Assembly: GCA_047974415.1 (NCBI GenBank)
Contig: JBKECH010000005.1
Span: forward strand, 1 to 56,720
Direction: 5' to 3'
Length of the DNA: 56,720 bases
Source of the DNA: JBKEAJ01 sp047974415
GTDB lineage: Bacteria > Bacteroidota > Bacteroidia > Bacteroidales > Prolixibacteraceae
The first letter of the stretch is position 1; each line of letters opens with the position of its first letter. The position numbers and the translations under genes were made by a program. This document shows, piece after piece, positions 44,651 to 53,129 of this stretch. A model generated the notes under the pieces. The model did not search any database. It saw nothing but the letters and a program-made list of their open reading frames with translations, and was not told the origin of the DNA.

Positions 44651-44816
44651 TAAAAGTACAATGTGGATAAATTTGTGAATGATTGCGACCACACAAAAAA
44701 AATGCTAAAAAGTTTAACTTCATTTTTTTGTAAGTCAATCACAAATATTTAGCACATTGCAAATGTCCTTTTCAAAGGATATTATTGTTTTGTTTAATTT
44801 TTAAATTAGTAATATA
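44651..44816 (+). promoter_or_regulatory. Structured metK leader, candidate SAM-II-like riboswitch
   Basis: A long leader before the gene for S-adenosylmethionine synthase. A short stem TGTGG (44662-44666) with CCACA (44689-44693) encloses ATTGC and is followed by an A-rich strand and GCTAAAAAG (44704-44712). This order resembles the SAM-II aptamer (stem, loop with ATTGC, then GCTAAAAAGG), although the GG/CC pseudoknot partner is not seen. Two alternative, interlocked pairings also exist: TTTGTG+ATTG (44672-44685) with CAATCACAAA (44736-44745), and TGCTAAA (44703-44709) with TTTAGCA (44748-44754). A small hairpin at 44765-44780 followed by T-rich sequence could be a weak terminator. Confidence 0.45.
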
Positions 44817-46070
44817 ATGGCTTATTATTTTACAAGTGAATCGGTGTCAGAAGGGCATCCCGATAAAGTGTCAGATCAGATTTCTGACGCTATTCTTGAT
44901 GAATTGATAGCTTTCGACCCCGACTCGAAAGTGGCAGTAGAAACTCTAGTAACTACAGGACAAGTCGTGCTGGCAGGAGAAGTAAAGTCGAAGACCTATA
45001 TAGACGTGCAAGAAGTGGCACGCAAAGTCATCAATAACATTGGATATACCAAAGCTGAATACCGTTTCGATGGGGATTCCTGTGGTGTGTTATCGGCGAT
45101 ACATGAGCAGTCAGTAGATATTAATAGGGGGGTAGACCGCGAAAATAAGCTCGAACAAGGAGCTGGTGATCAAGGCATGATGTTTGGATATGCATCAATA
45201 GAAACAGATAACTACATGCCCATTTCTTTGGACTTGTCGCACATCCTTCTCGAAGAGCTTGCTGACATACGCCGTCGAGGTAAAGAAATGGCCTACCTTC
45301 GTCCCGATTCAAAATCGCAGGTAACTATAGAGTACAACGACGAGCATTCTCCATGCAGGGTACATACCATAGTGGTGTCCACACAACACGACGAGTTTGC
45401 CGATGATGCTACGATGTCAAAAAAAATTAAGGAAGATGTGATAAATATCCTAATCCCTCAAGTGAAGGCAAAACTTCCCGAAAGAGTACAAGCTCTTTTT
45501 GACGACAATATTATTTATCATGTGAATCCTACAGGCAAGTTTGTCATTGGCGGCCCTCATGGAGATACAGGTCTTACAGGACGTAAAATTATAGTTGATA
45601 CCTACGGAGGCAAAGGTGCCCATGGAGGAGGGGCATTCTCGGGAAAAGACCCCTCAAAGGTCGACCGTTCTGCTGCTTATGCCACTCGTCATATTGCCAA
45701 AAACCTTGTGGCGGCAGGAGTTGCCGACGAAGTACTTGTACAAGTGTCTTATGCCATAGGTGTGGCAGAACCAGTAGGACTTTATATAAACACTTACGGT
45801 CGGTCTAATGTCGATATCTCGGATGTTGATATTAGTAAGAAGCTAAGAGCAATTTTCGACTTGCGTCCTGCTGCCATCGAAGAACGCCTAAAACTTCGCA
45901 ATCCTATATACCTAGAAACAGCTGCTTATGGGCATATGGGGCGTGAGCCAAAGGTAGTAACTAAGTCCTTCGACTCTCCATACTCAGGACGGATAAGCAA
46001 AGAGGTAGAGTTGTTTACATGGGAAAAACTCGATTATGTGGACAAACTAAAAGAGGCATTTTTGCTATAA
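44817..46070 (+). CDS. metK: S-adenosylmethionine synthase
   Basis: Enzyme of 417 residues making S-adenosylmethionine from methionine and ATP. The family motifs are GHPDKVSDQISDAILD (14-29), GAGDQGMMFGYAS (about 117-129), and the phosphate-binding GGKGAHGGGAFSGKDPSKVDRSAAY (about 262-286). It is a stand-alone gene with its own perfect promoter and a structured leader that may regulate it. The sequence is intact and typical of bacterial MetK. Confidence 0.98.
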   Translation: MAYYFTSESVSEGHPDKVSDQISDAILDELIAFDPDSKVAVETLVTTGQVVLAGEVKSKTYIDVQEVARKVINNIGYTKAEYRFDGDSCGVLSAIHEQSVDINRGVDRENKLEQGAGDQGMMFGYASIETDNYMPISLDLSHILLEELADIRRRGKEMAYLRPDSKSQVTIEYNDEHSPCRVHTIVVSTQHDEFADDATMSKKIKEDVINILIPQVKAKLPERVQALFDDNIIYHVNPTGKFVIGGPHGDTGLTGRKIIVDTYGGKGAHGGGAFSGKDPSKVDRSAAYATRHIAKNLVAAGVADEVLVQVSYAIGVAEPVGLYINTYGRSNVDISDVDISKKLRAIFDLRPAAIEERLKLRNPIYLETAAYGHMGREPKVVTKSFDSPYSGRISKEVELFTWEKLDYVDKLKEAFLL

Positions 46071-46243
46071 ACCCTGAACATACATTTGGAACGCAACTAA
46101 CGATATTCTGGGATAAAATCTCATCTATTTTGTTGCCCTATAGAATGTTATTGTACTGTCACTTGCTTCAGTTAATTTTGCCGATAGTCGGCATGGGGCT
46201 TGTGAAAGTACAATAAGTATTGTCTGTCCTCGGTTGAGGTTTC

Positions 46244-48145
46244 TTATCTCTTATCTTTGTCTTTATCCTTATCTTTTTGCTTTCTGGGCTTAAAGTACTT
46301 TTTGTCCTCGTCGAAAGCCCAATTCTCACGGTATTCCCTATTGCTCTTGATGTCCAGTAACTTAGGGTAATAATAGACAGGTTCAGCCTGTTTGTGTTCG
46401 TCAATCAAAGAGCTTGTCGTCCATTCGCCATCCTTGTTCCAGTCTTCTATTATTTTCAGCTTGTATTCGGCAGGTTTCAGATAATCAAAATTAACATCTC
46501 CGTCCTCTGTAAGTGCCACAGTTCTAATGATCTTTTCATTGTCGTCGCTACTAACTAACAAGGCCATTGCAGGGTACTGAAACCCCGATACGCTCACAAC
46601 ATAAGAGCCGTAAAAACGTAGTTTCTGAGTAACGAACCTTGTCAGCTCTCTTTTGCAAACCCTGCCGTAGGCATCGGTGGCACATGCCGAGTCCATCTCC
46701 AATTCATAGCTCTGCTCCTCCTCCCATAAACCCCCATCAATGCTAAGCTGCAGTTCGCGCTTGCTATTGTTTACAAAGGCTATTTCAAATTCAACTTCCG
46801 TTCTTATGCTGTCTTCTACACTGTACAGATGCACCTTGTCATTGTCAAAAAAAACTAGAGGATCCTTGTGCGACACCGAAATTACTGAGTTCAGGTCTAA
46901 TTCAGAAGTTCTAGATAGCGATAATTTGAAATTTTCGACAGGAGGAATGGAGTCCTTTTTTGTTTGTTCAGCTTTGTCACTCTCTTCATTTAATTCTTCA
47001 TCTTTCTTGCGCTCTCTTTTTGCGTCGCCCCGTCTCTGTTCTTTGTGCTCGTATTTCATTAGCAGCGTGTCTGTCACTATGCTGTCTTTCAGGTAATCAC
47101 CTGACCTGTAAGTTAAAGCAAGATATAGGGAATCGAGTTTCATAATACTAGTGTCCAAAATCCATACATCAATACTGTCCTTTTTTTCAGAATACTCTAC
47201 ATATAGCTTAGGTTTATCAAAGTTTAAAATTTCCATTTGAAAGTTTGAGTCTACGGCCTCAGCAAAGTCGAAAAAAAGTTTATTCTCCTTATCTCTCTTG
47301 TTTGATTCTAAAAATTGCGACCAGTAATATGCGTCAGATATTAAAAGGTAGGTATTTTCGACATTTATGTGAGAGCTAAGACTGATGGAGTCGCCGTTTT
47401 TGACTGTGTCGGTATGAACGAACAGACCCTCGTCGGGTTTTATCGTACCATCGAGCCACCCGAAAGCCTCGCCAGGTTCATAGAGCATGTTGCCATTGTC
47501 GTCAGAGCAAACAAATATATAGTAGCTACTGTCGGACGACAAATTATTAGTATAAAAGAAGCCGTCCTTATTGGTCTTTGCTACGAAGTCAGGGATTATC
47601 GTATATATGGTGCTATCCACGGTGTCGGTATAAAACATTACTAGTGTATTTTCGACCTCATTAAGGTCTGCCGCATTTTTGACATAGCCTGCACAGCGAC
47701 CCGTGTCTACTGTCTCGCCAGTAGAAAAGCGAAACCGAAAATTTTCGTAGGGGTTGTTTTCATTATTGTCCAGCAAGGTATTGCCGAAGTCCATAGAGTA
47801 TGTGACATTGGGGAGTAGCGAGTCGCGAAACTGCACCATTACGCCCTTGCCTCTGCGCTTCACACCTGGCTTACGACTCATTGGTGGGGAAATAACCAAA
47901 CCATTGCGGATTTTCGAAATGTTTATAAATTCGTCGAAAGAAAAAACAACTTGTTGTTTGTTGTAGGCTTTCTCGTCAAAATTCGGGATGCTCTTCAGTA
48001 GGATAGGAGCGATTGTATCTTTTGGCCCACCAGTCGGCATACCCGGATTGGCACAAGAGCTACCAAACCATAGAAAAATATGATATGTCAATATAAGCGC
48101 AACACCCGACCGTATTATGTAGTTTTTACTTCGCTCTTTTTTCAC
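46244..48145 (-). CDS. Big_5 (Ig-like) domain lipoprotein
   Basis: Large lipoprotein of about 633 residues. With the GTG start at 48145 the signal peptide is compact and ends in lipobox GSSC (Cys31); an upstream ATG at 48247 would place 34 extra residues before it. Just after the cysteine comes ANPGMPTGGPKDTIAPIL, the hallmark of a Bacteroidetes group with an N-terminal Ig-like Big_5 domain (VVFSFDEFI, LPNVTYSMDFG). A charged low-complexity segment (KEQRRGDAKRERKKDEELNE region) splits the protein, and the tail is Lys/Asp-rich. Function unknown; it is likely an envelope protein. Encoded opposite metK and the LysM gene. Confidence 0.82.
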   Translation of the reverse strand: MKKERSKNYIIRSGVALILTYHIFLWFGSSCANPGMPTGGPKDTIAPILLKSIPNFDEKAYNKQQVVFSFDEFINISKIRNGLVISPPMSRKPGVKRRGKGVMVQFRDSLLPNVTYSMDFGNTLLDNNENNPYENFRFRFSTGETVDTGRCAGYVKNAADLNEVENTLVMFYTDTVDSTIYTIIPDFVAKTNKDGFFYTNNLSSDSSYYIFVCSDDNGNMLYEPGEAFGWLDGTIKPDEGLFVHTDTVKNGDSISLSSHINVENTYLLISDAYYWSQFLESNKRDKENKLFFDFAEAVDSNFQMEILNFDKPKLYVEYSEKKDSIDVWILDTSIMKLDSLYLALTYRSGDYLKDSIVTDTLLMKYEHKEQRRGDAKRERKKDEELNEESDKAEQTKKDSIPPVENFKLSLSRTSELDLNSVISVSHKDPLVFFDNDKVHLYSVEDSIRTEVEFEIAFVNNSKRELQLSIDGGLWEEEQSYELEMDSACATDAYGRVCKRELTRFVTQKLRFYGSYVVSVSGFQYPAMALLVSSDDNEKIIRTVALTEDGDVNFDYLKPAEYKLKIIEDWNKDGEWTTSSLIDEHKQAEPVYYYPKLLDIKSNREYRENWAFDEDKKYFKPRKQKDKDKDKDKR

Positions 48146-48227
48146 TGTGTTATGTTTTTGTATATGTTTCAACTCACAAATATAGCTTATTTGGATGATA
48201 TAGTGCATTTGTGGTTTAAGGTTGAAC

Positions 48228-48470
48228 CGCTTAGGGTTTATAATCATCCGCTGTGTGCCTACAGCTTACAAGCTACTGCATGGAAGTTTCCATCAACCAT
48301 CTGTCTTTCAAGCCCGAAGGGGCGTTATTGTCATAGCCCCGAGGCGCACACCTTGTGGGATAATGCGCATATAACGAGACCCTTAGCTCCGAAGGGGTAA
48401 CATTGTTGGTTGAGGGTTTAAGGTTGAGGTTTTAGGGTTCATCATTAACCATCAATCATTGACCATTGAC
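48228..48470 (-). repeat. Long intergenic repeat element D, copy 1
   Basis: Its reverse complement reads TTAATGATGAACCCT ... CTCAACCAACAATGTTACC ... TTGAAAGACAGATGG ... GGAAACTTCCATGCAGTAG ... GGATGATTATAAACC. The copy at 56030-56205 has the same order in the opposite orientation but lacks about 100 bp in the middle. CTTCGG-type small hairpins are in the extra part. The -33 of the LysM gene promoter falls at its right end. Confidence 0.7.
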
Positions 48471-48488
48471 CAAAAAATGCTAACTTTG
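48459..48488 (+). promoter_or_regulatory. Promoter of the LysM/PBP1-fold gene
   Basis: ATTG ending at 48461, 19 bp, then TAACTTTG (48481-48488), 20 bp before the ATG. The -33 half is inside the dispersed repeat D, so the repeat contributes to the promoter. Confidence 0.6.
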
Positions 48489-48507
48489 TGCTACCTAAAA
48501 TACACTT

Positions 48508-51000
48508 ATGAGGAAAATTATAATATCATTATTTATACTTCTAACAAGTTGGACTTCGTATTTGCATGGGCAGGAGGTCAAAATAGAATCGGTGCAAGGC
48601 AACAAATACCTTGTTCATACGGTATCCTCGGGCGAAACTATGTACTCCATTTCAAAAAAATATGGTGTAAGCGAGTCCTTTCTTAAGAAAAATAATGCTT
48701 TTGCCCTGAGAGATGGACTAAAATCAGGAGCAAATCTATATATCCCTTTCAAGCCAGAGTATGAGGCTTTTATAAATGCAAGTGGGCAAGTTCAAAATAA
48801 ACCCAGAAATACCACAGCAGAATTGCAGAACTCTGGCGCGCAATTCAGCACTGCTATGCAAGGAAAGAAGTATCTTGTTCACACAGCATTTTCGGGCGAA
48901 ACATTGTATTCACTATCTAAGAAGTACAATGTCAGTAAGTCGGACATAGAAAATATCAATGCTGAGGCATTGCGCAATGGACTAAAGGCTGGTACTAAGT
49001 TGTTTATTCCATATGTGGATGGGAGCAATACAAAAAATAAAACAACACAAAACCCTACTAATACTCCTGCATCGCAGGGCTATAGTGCCAGTGTATCTAC
49101 CAATGGGCAACAACAAGCAAACTTGCAAAAACGCATTGACTTACCACGTAAAATAAACCTGATAATACATACTGTTGCAAGAAAGGAAACCCTTAGTAGC
49201 ATTTCTCGGCATTACAATATCCCTGTCAACGATATAATAAAGTATAATCCAGACATCAACCCAGCAAAGAAACTTCGACGGAAAACCAAACTGACAATTC
49301 CTCAATATACCACACAACAAGAGGACGAGAATTATTTTTATTCTGTCATCAAAAAGCAAGAAACACCATATTCATACTCTAGAATTTATAATATTTCTGT
49401 CGATGATATATTCAAATCAAATCCTCACATATCAAGCTCGCGCTTTCCTGTAGGAGAGGTGATTAGAATCCCGAAGAATTTGAGTGCAATGACTCAGAAT
49501 ACTTATTCAATATTAAAAGTTCATACTGTAGAGAGCAAAGAAACCCTGTACAGTATAAGTAGAAAATATAATTGTACTGAAAAACAATTATTGGCAATAA
49601 ACAAGCATCTGGAAAATGGCGTGAAAGCAGGTGCCATAATATATGTCCCATCAGACTATTCGGGCATGAGTATTGTTAACATTGCTGCCGATAATGCTGA
49701 CGTAGAGCAGTATATATCGATGGGAGGAGAGGATGCTATCAGCATATCCGACAAAACAGGAACTGAGTTAAATAGCATTATTTGTTTTAATAAACAGCTG
49801 CTAGAGCGCTTGACAGACAAGGGGGAGGTGATTTATCTACCAAAAAAAGGAGCATTCCGAAACGATTGCTTTTACAAGCTTGTAGATAAAGATTTACTTT
49901 TGGCAGATTGCAGGTCGGCCATGCCCATAAATAGGACAATAAATGTTGCTGTATTCTTGCCTCTTAGTGGAAGCGTTGAAAGGGCAAAAGCAGGAGAACG
50001 TTTTTTTAGGTTCTACGACGGTTTCCTCTTGGCTGTAGATAGTCTTGAGAAAGAAGGCGCGAAGATACACACCTATTTCATCGACGACGAGCAAGCCTTG
50101 CAAAAAGGAAATGATAGAGTAGATGACTTGAAACTAAAGGATTTCGATCTTTTTGTAGGGCCAATGCACTTGGAGGCTCAGGGCTCTTTGTCTAGCATAT
50201 CAAAGACTAACAACATACCAATGGTTTCTCCTTTTGTCTACAACCAAACACAGGTCTCTGAAAACAACATGTTTTACAATACAACTCCAAGCAGACCAGC
50301 CTACATAACAATGCTTGCTAGGTATATTAAAGATGGTGTGAGAAATATAAACCTAATATCTATTAACGGTGCTAATAGCACTGAGGATACTGACGAGTAT
50401 AAGGTTTTCAAGTTGTTAAAAGCAGAGCTACCAGCAGGAACAGACATTAACGAGAGTTCGGGTTCTTATATTGAGCAATTTCTGAAAAAGGACAAAGCGA
50501 ATATCATATTAATTTCGTCGACAGACGAAGCTAAAATAAATCTGAGCCTTACTTATTTAAATCGAATGTCGGCAAGGTATGACATAAGGATAATATCGAC
50601 ATACGACTACGACCGTTACGGAAGCCTGCAACGAGAATATTTGCACAATGCTAAATTTACTTACATAAGCCCTTATTTCCTGGATTTTAATTCTGAATTA
50701 GCTGAGAATGTGGTCAACTCCTCTCGCAATTTCTTTTCTTACGAGCCTGATAACTACAATCTTCAAGGTTTTGATGTTGGTTACTTTTTTATGAGTGCAA
50801 TATACAAGTATGGAAAGAACTTTACCAACTGTCTAAAGCAGTACTCGCCAAAGCTTACGCAGGGAGATTATAAGTTCGAGAAGGATGCTAGAGGCTACAC
50901 CAATAGTAGGTTGCAGATAATAGAGTATTCTCAGGATTTTGAAAAACGAGTCATTGGAACAATCGACGAACAAGGAATAAGGTCTCGTGTAGGAAGATGA
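48508..51000 (+). CDS. Multi-LysM protein with a periplasmic-binding (type 1) domain
   Basis: Exported protein of 830 residues. It has a signal peptide (1-21), then LysM repeats at about 33-80, 120-168, 217-265, 276-322 and 335-382, plus a degenerate sixth at about 400-446. Each carries the YxVxxxETxYSISxxYN pattern and ends with IPx. From about 478 on is a type 1 periplasmic-binding fold (INVAVFLPLSGSVERAKAGERFFRFYDGFLLA...), as in LpoA-like and ABC-binding proteins. It should hold peptidoglycan by LysM and sense or bind a partner with the C-terminal domain. It is common in Bacteroidetes, but the role is unknown. The stop codon lies inside a dispersed repeat module. Confidence 0.88.
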   Translation: MRKIIISLFILLTSWTSYLHGQEVKIESVQGNKYLVHTVSSGETMYSISKKYGVSESFLKKNNAFALRDGLKSGANLYIPFKPEYEAFINASGQVQNKPRNTTAELQNSGAQFSTAMQGKKYLVHTAFSGETLYSLSKKYNVSKSDIENINAEALRNGLKAGTKLFIPYVDGSNTKNKTTQNPTNTPASQGYSASVSTNGQQQANLQKRIDLPRKINLIIHTVARKETLSSISRHYNIPVNDIIKYNPDINPAKKLRRKTKLTIPQYTTQQEDENYFYSVIKKQETPYSYSRIYNISVDDIFKSNPHISSSRFPVGEVIRIPKNLSAMTQNTYSILKVHTVESKETLYSISRKYNCTEKQLLAINKHLENGVKAGAIIYVPSDYSGMSIVNIAADNADVEQYISMGGEDAISISDKTGTELNSIICFNKQLLERLTDKGEVIYLPKKGAFRNDCFYKLVDKDLLLADCRSAMPINRTINVAVFLPLSGSVERAKAGERFFRFYDGFLLAVDSLEKEGAKIHTYFIDDEQALQKGNDRVDDLKLKDFDLFVGPMHLEAQGSLSSISKTNNIPMVSPFVYNQTQVSENNMFYNTTPSRPAYITMLARYIKDGVRNINLISINGANSTEDTDEYKVFKLLKAELPAGTDINESSGSYIEQFLKKDKANIILISSTDEAKINLSLTYLNRMSARYDIRIISTYDYDRYGSLQREYLHNAKFTYISPYFLDFNSELAENVVNSSRNFFSYEPDNYNLQGFDVGYFFMSAIYKYGKNFTNCLKQYSPKLTQGDYKFEKDARGYTNSRLQIIEYSQDFEKRVIGTIDEQGIRSRVGR

Positions 51001-51097
51001 TTAATAAACCAGCAAGAGCTTAAAAACTTTAAGCTATAGGCGGTAGGCTATATGCATAAAGCCTATAGCTTACAGCTCATGGCTTAATTTTAAACAC
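50996..51097 (+). repeat. Repeat module B, copy 3, ending at the DUF2520 start codon
   Basis: AGGAAGATGATTAATAAACC, CAGCAAGAGCTTAAAA, AAGCTATAGGCGGTAGGC, TATAGCTTACAGCTCATGG and AATTTTAAACAC end directly before the ATG at 51098. The stop codon of the LysM gene is within the first bases. The inner part forms a hairpin. Confidence 0.7.
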
Positions 51098-51874
51098 ATG
51101 AATATAAGCGTTATAGGCTCGGGAAATGTAGCCACAAATCTTGCAATAAAGCTACATCTGTTGGGGCATAATATTATCGATGTTTATAGTCGAAGCATAA
51201 ACAATGCCAAGGCTTTGGCGCAACGAGTGGATGCCAAAGCACACGATAATCTAGAAAAGCTAGACCAGCAGTCGGATTTGTATATTGTTGCAGTAAGCGA
51301 CTCCGCCGTTCCCAGTATTGCAAGCGCCTTGCGTTTGGGCGATGCTGTACTTGTACATACTGCAGGGAGTGTGTCTATGAAGGTGCTCGAAGGAGCATCT
51401 TCAAACATTGGCGTTTTCTATCCTTTGCAGACATTCACAAAAGACAAAAAAATAGAGTTTGCAAACATTCCCATTTTAGTTGAGGCAAACAACGAACAGA
51501 CTGTCAGAATACTAAGTGTCCTCGCCAACAGTATTTCTAATAAGCTTGTTGAGCTTAATTCTGAGCAAAGACTAAGAATACATATAGCAGCAGTTTTTGC
51601 AAATAACTTCACGAATCACTGTTTGAGTATTGCGCAAGAGATATTAGAAAATGAAAGTCTAGAGCCAAGCTTAATTCTGCCCCTTGTCGCTGAAACTTTC
51701 AGAAAATTCACAGAGCGGAAAGCCTCCGACGTGCAAACGGGTCCAGCAAGGCGCAATGATATTAGCACAATGAACAAACATATGCAGGTATTAGCAAGCA
51801 ATAAGGATTTTCTAGAAATGTACAGGCTAGTAAGTAACAGTATAGTAAATAAATATCGTGAAGAGAGCCATTAG
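51098..51874 (+). CDS. Rossmann-like/DUF2520 oxidoreductase-type protein
   Basis: Protein of 258 residues with an N-terminal NAD(P)-binding Rossmann domain: ISVIGSGNVATNLAIKLHLLGH (3-24) and the acid strand DVYSRS. This is followed by a helical DUF2520 domain (NNEQTVRILSVLANSIS ... AAVFANNFTNHCLSIAQEILE) similar to the dimer domain of F420-dependent NADP reductase and ProC. Substrate unknown. It precedes kdsC and maf, a common Bacteroidetes order. Its start codon is the direct end of repeat module B. Confidence 0.85.
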   Translation: MNISVIGSGNVATNLAIKLHLLGHNIIDVYSRSINNAKALAQRVDAKAHDNLEKLDQQSDLYIVAVSDSAVPSIASALRLGDAVLVHTAGSVSMKVLEGASSNIGVFYPLQTFTKDKKIEFANIPILVEANNEQTVRILSVLANSISNKLVELNSEQRLRIHIAAVFANNFTNHCLSIAQEILENESLEPSLILPLVAETFRKFTERKASDVQTGPARRNDISTMNKHMQVLASNKDFLEMYRLVSNSIVNKYREESH

Positions 51875-51879
51875 AGCTA

Positions 51880-51989
51880 AACTCTCACACAGGAGAATGA
51901 TTATAAACCAGCAAGAGCTTAAAAGCTGTAAGCTATAGGCGGTAGGCTATATGCTTACAGCTTATGGCTTACAGCTTAATTTCAAACAG
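51880..51989 (+). repeat. Repeat module B, copy 4, ending at the kdsC start codon
   Basis: TAAACTCTCACACAGGAG, GATTATAAACCAGCAAGAGC, and a strong hairpin (51923-51963: AAGCTGTAAGC pairs with GCTTACAGCTT, 11 of 11, with 5 more inner pairs and a bulge). It ends TTCAAACAG at the ATG at 51990. This is the best preserved stem of the family. Confidence 0.75.
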
Positions 51990-52526
51990 ATGAAAAAAAA
52001 ATTCTTTAAAGAAGAAATAAAGAACATACAAGCCTTTGTCTTTGATGTCGACGGGGTGTTGTCGAAAGATGTGTCGCCTCTCGACGAGAACGGCGACCCT
52101 GTGCGTACAGGCAATGTAAAAGACGGATATATCATCCGCTACGCCATAAAAAGAGGCCTGCAAGTAGCAGTAATCACCGGAGGAAGCTCGCCTAGAGTGA
52201 GACAGCGCTTGCAAAAATTAGATGTCACTCACATCTACGAGAAGTGTTTTGATAAAGACGCTAAGCTAAAGGAGTTTTCGCAGGCAACGGGAATAGCATT
52301 AGAGAATATGTTGTATATGGGCGACGACGTTGTAGACCTTGCTCCAATGAGCCTGGTTGCTTTGTCTGCATGTCCTGCCGACGCTGCTATTGACGTAATA
52401 AATGCAAGCGATTATATCTCGCCTTTCAATGGCGGCGAGGGCTGTGTAAGAGATGTTATTGAGCAAACCTTGCGCTGTCAAGACCTATGGAAGCCCGAAG
52501 ACTTCAACAAGCTACTTGCCAACTAA
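51990..52526 (+). CDS. kdsC: 3-deoxy-D-manno-octulosonate 8-phosphate phosphatase
   Basis: HAD-superfamily phosphatase of 178 residues in Kdo synthesis for lipopolysaccharide. HAD motif I is VFDVDGVLS (18-26), motif II is VITGGSS (60s), and motif IV is MGDDVVDLAPM. The absence of a cap domain fits KdsC. The start at 51990 (MKKKFF) is chosen because a longer frame from 51951 is made of repeat sequence. maf follows by 12 bp. Confidence 0.9.
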   Translation: MKKKFFKEEIKNIQAFVFDVDGVLSKDVSPLDENGDPVRTGNVKDGYIIRYAIKRGLQVAVITGGSSPRVRQRLQKLDVTHIYEKCFDKDAKLKEFSQATGIALENMLYMGDDVVDLAPMSLVALSACPADAAIDVINASDYISPFNGGEGCVRDVIEQTLRCQDLWKPEDFNKLLAN

Positions 52527-52538
52527 AAATCGCCATTT

Positions 52539-53129
52539 ATGCTTAAAAACATACAAAACTGTAAAATAATACTTGGCTCAAAATCGCCACGACGGCAGGA
52601 ACTTATGGCTTTGCTCAATCTTAAATTCCAAGTGCAAAATATTGATTGTGAGGAGAGCTACCCCAGCACCTTGTCCGATTCTATAGATATTGTCATTTAT
52701 CTATCGCAGAAAAAGGCTAAAGCTTATGGAGATGTAAGTGGAAATACAATACTCATAACTGCCGACACTCTTGTTGAGTATCAAGGGCAGGTGCTGGGAA
52801 AACCAACAAGTCTGGAGGAAGCAAAGAGCATGCTGAGGAGCTTGTCGGGCAAGACTCACCTTGTCAGAACTGGAGTAAGCATCTCCACGCATAACGAAAT
52901 TGTGAGCTTTGCAGACAGCTCGGAACTTACATTTGCAAACATCGAAGACTGCGAGATAGATTACTACCTACACAATGCTCCTCCCTTGGACAAAGCTGGG
53001 GCCTACGGAATACAGGAATGGATAGGAGCGGCTTTTATGGAAAATATAAAAGGAAGCTACAACAACGTGATGGGACTGCCAACACACAAATTATACGAAC
53101 ATTTAAAAAATATAAATATCATATTATGA
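52539..53129 (+). CDS. maf: Maf family nucleoside triphosphate pyrophosphatase
   Basis: Small house-cleaning enzyme of 196 residues that hydrolyses nucleoside triphosphates such as dTTP/UTP and modified nucleotides. It has ILGSKSPRRQELM (11-23) and, later, ITADTLVEYQG and LDKAGAYGIQEW, all Maf signatures. The stop overlaps the start of the next S46 gene (ATGA), so the genes are translationally coupled. Confidence 0.95.
   Translation: MLKNIQNCKIILGSKSPRRQELMALLNLKFQVQNIDCEESYPSTLSDSIDIVIYLSQKKAKAYGDVSGNTILITADTLVEYQGQVLGKPTSLEEAKSMLRSLSGKTHLVRTGVSISTHNEIVSFADSSELTFANIEDCEIDYYLHNAPPLDKAGAYGIQEWIGAAFMENIKGSYNNVMGLPTHKLYEHLKNINIIL

Noticed and set aside
48301..48400. Possible tRNA or structured RNA in the CCGAAGGGG hairpins
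   Set aside because: No cloverleaf, anticodon arm or CCA-type end. The same kind of short hairpin recurs in the repeats, so it is part of element D.
53018..53125. Upstream extension of the second S46 gene
   Set aside because: It lies inside maf and lacks a signal peptide. The ATG at 53126 gives a normal signal sequence and the typical ATGA overlap.
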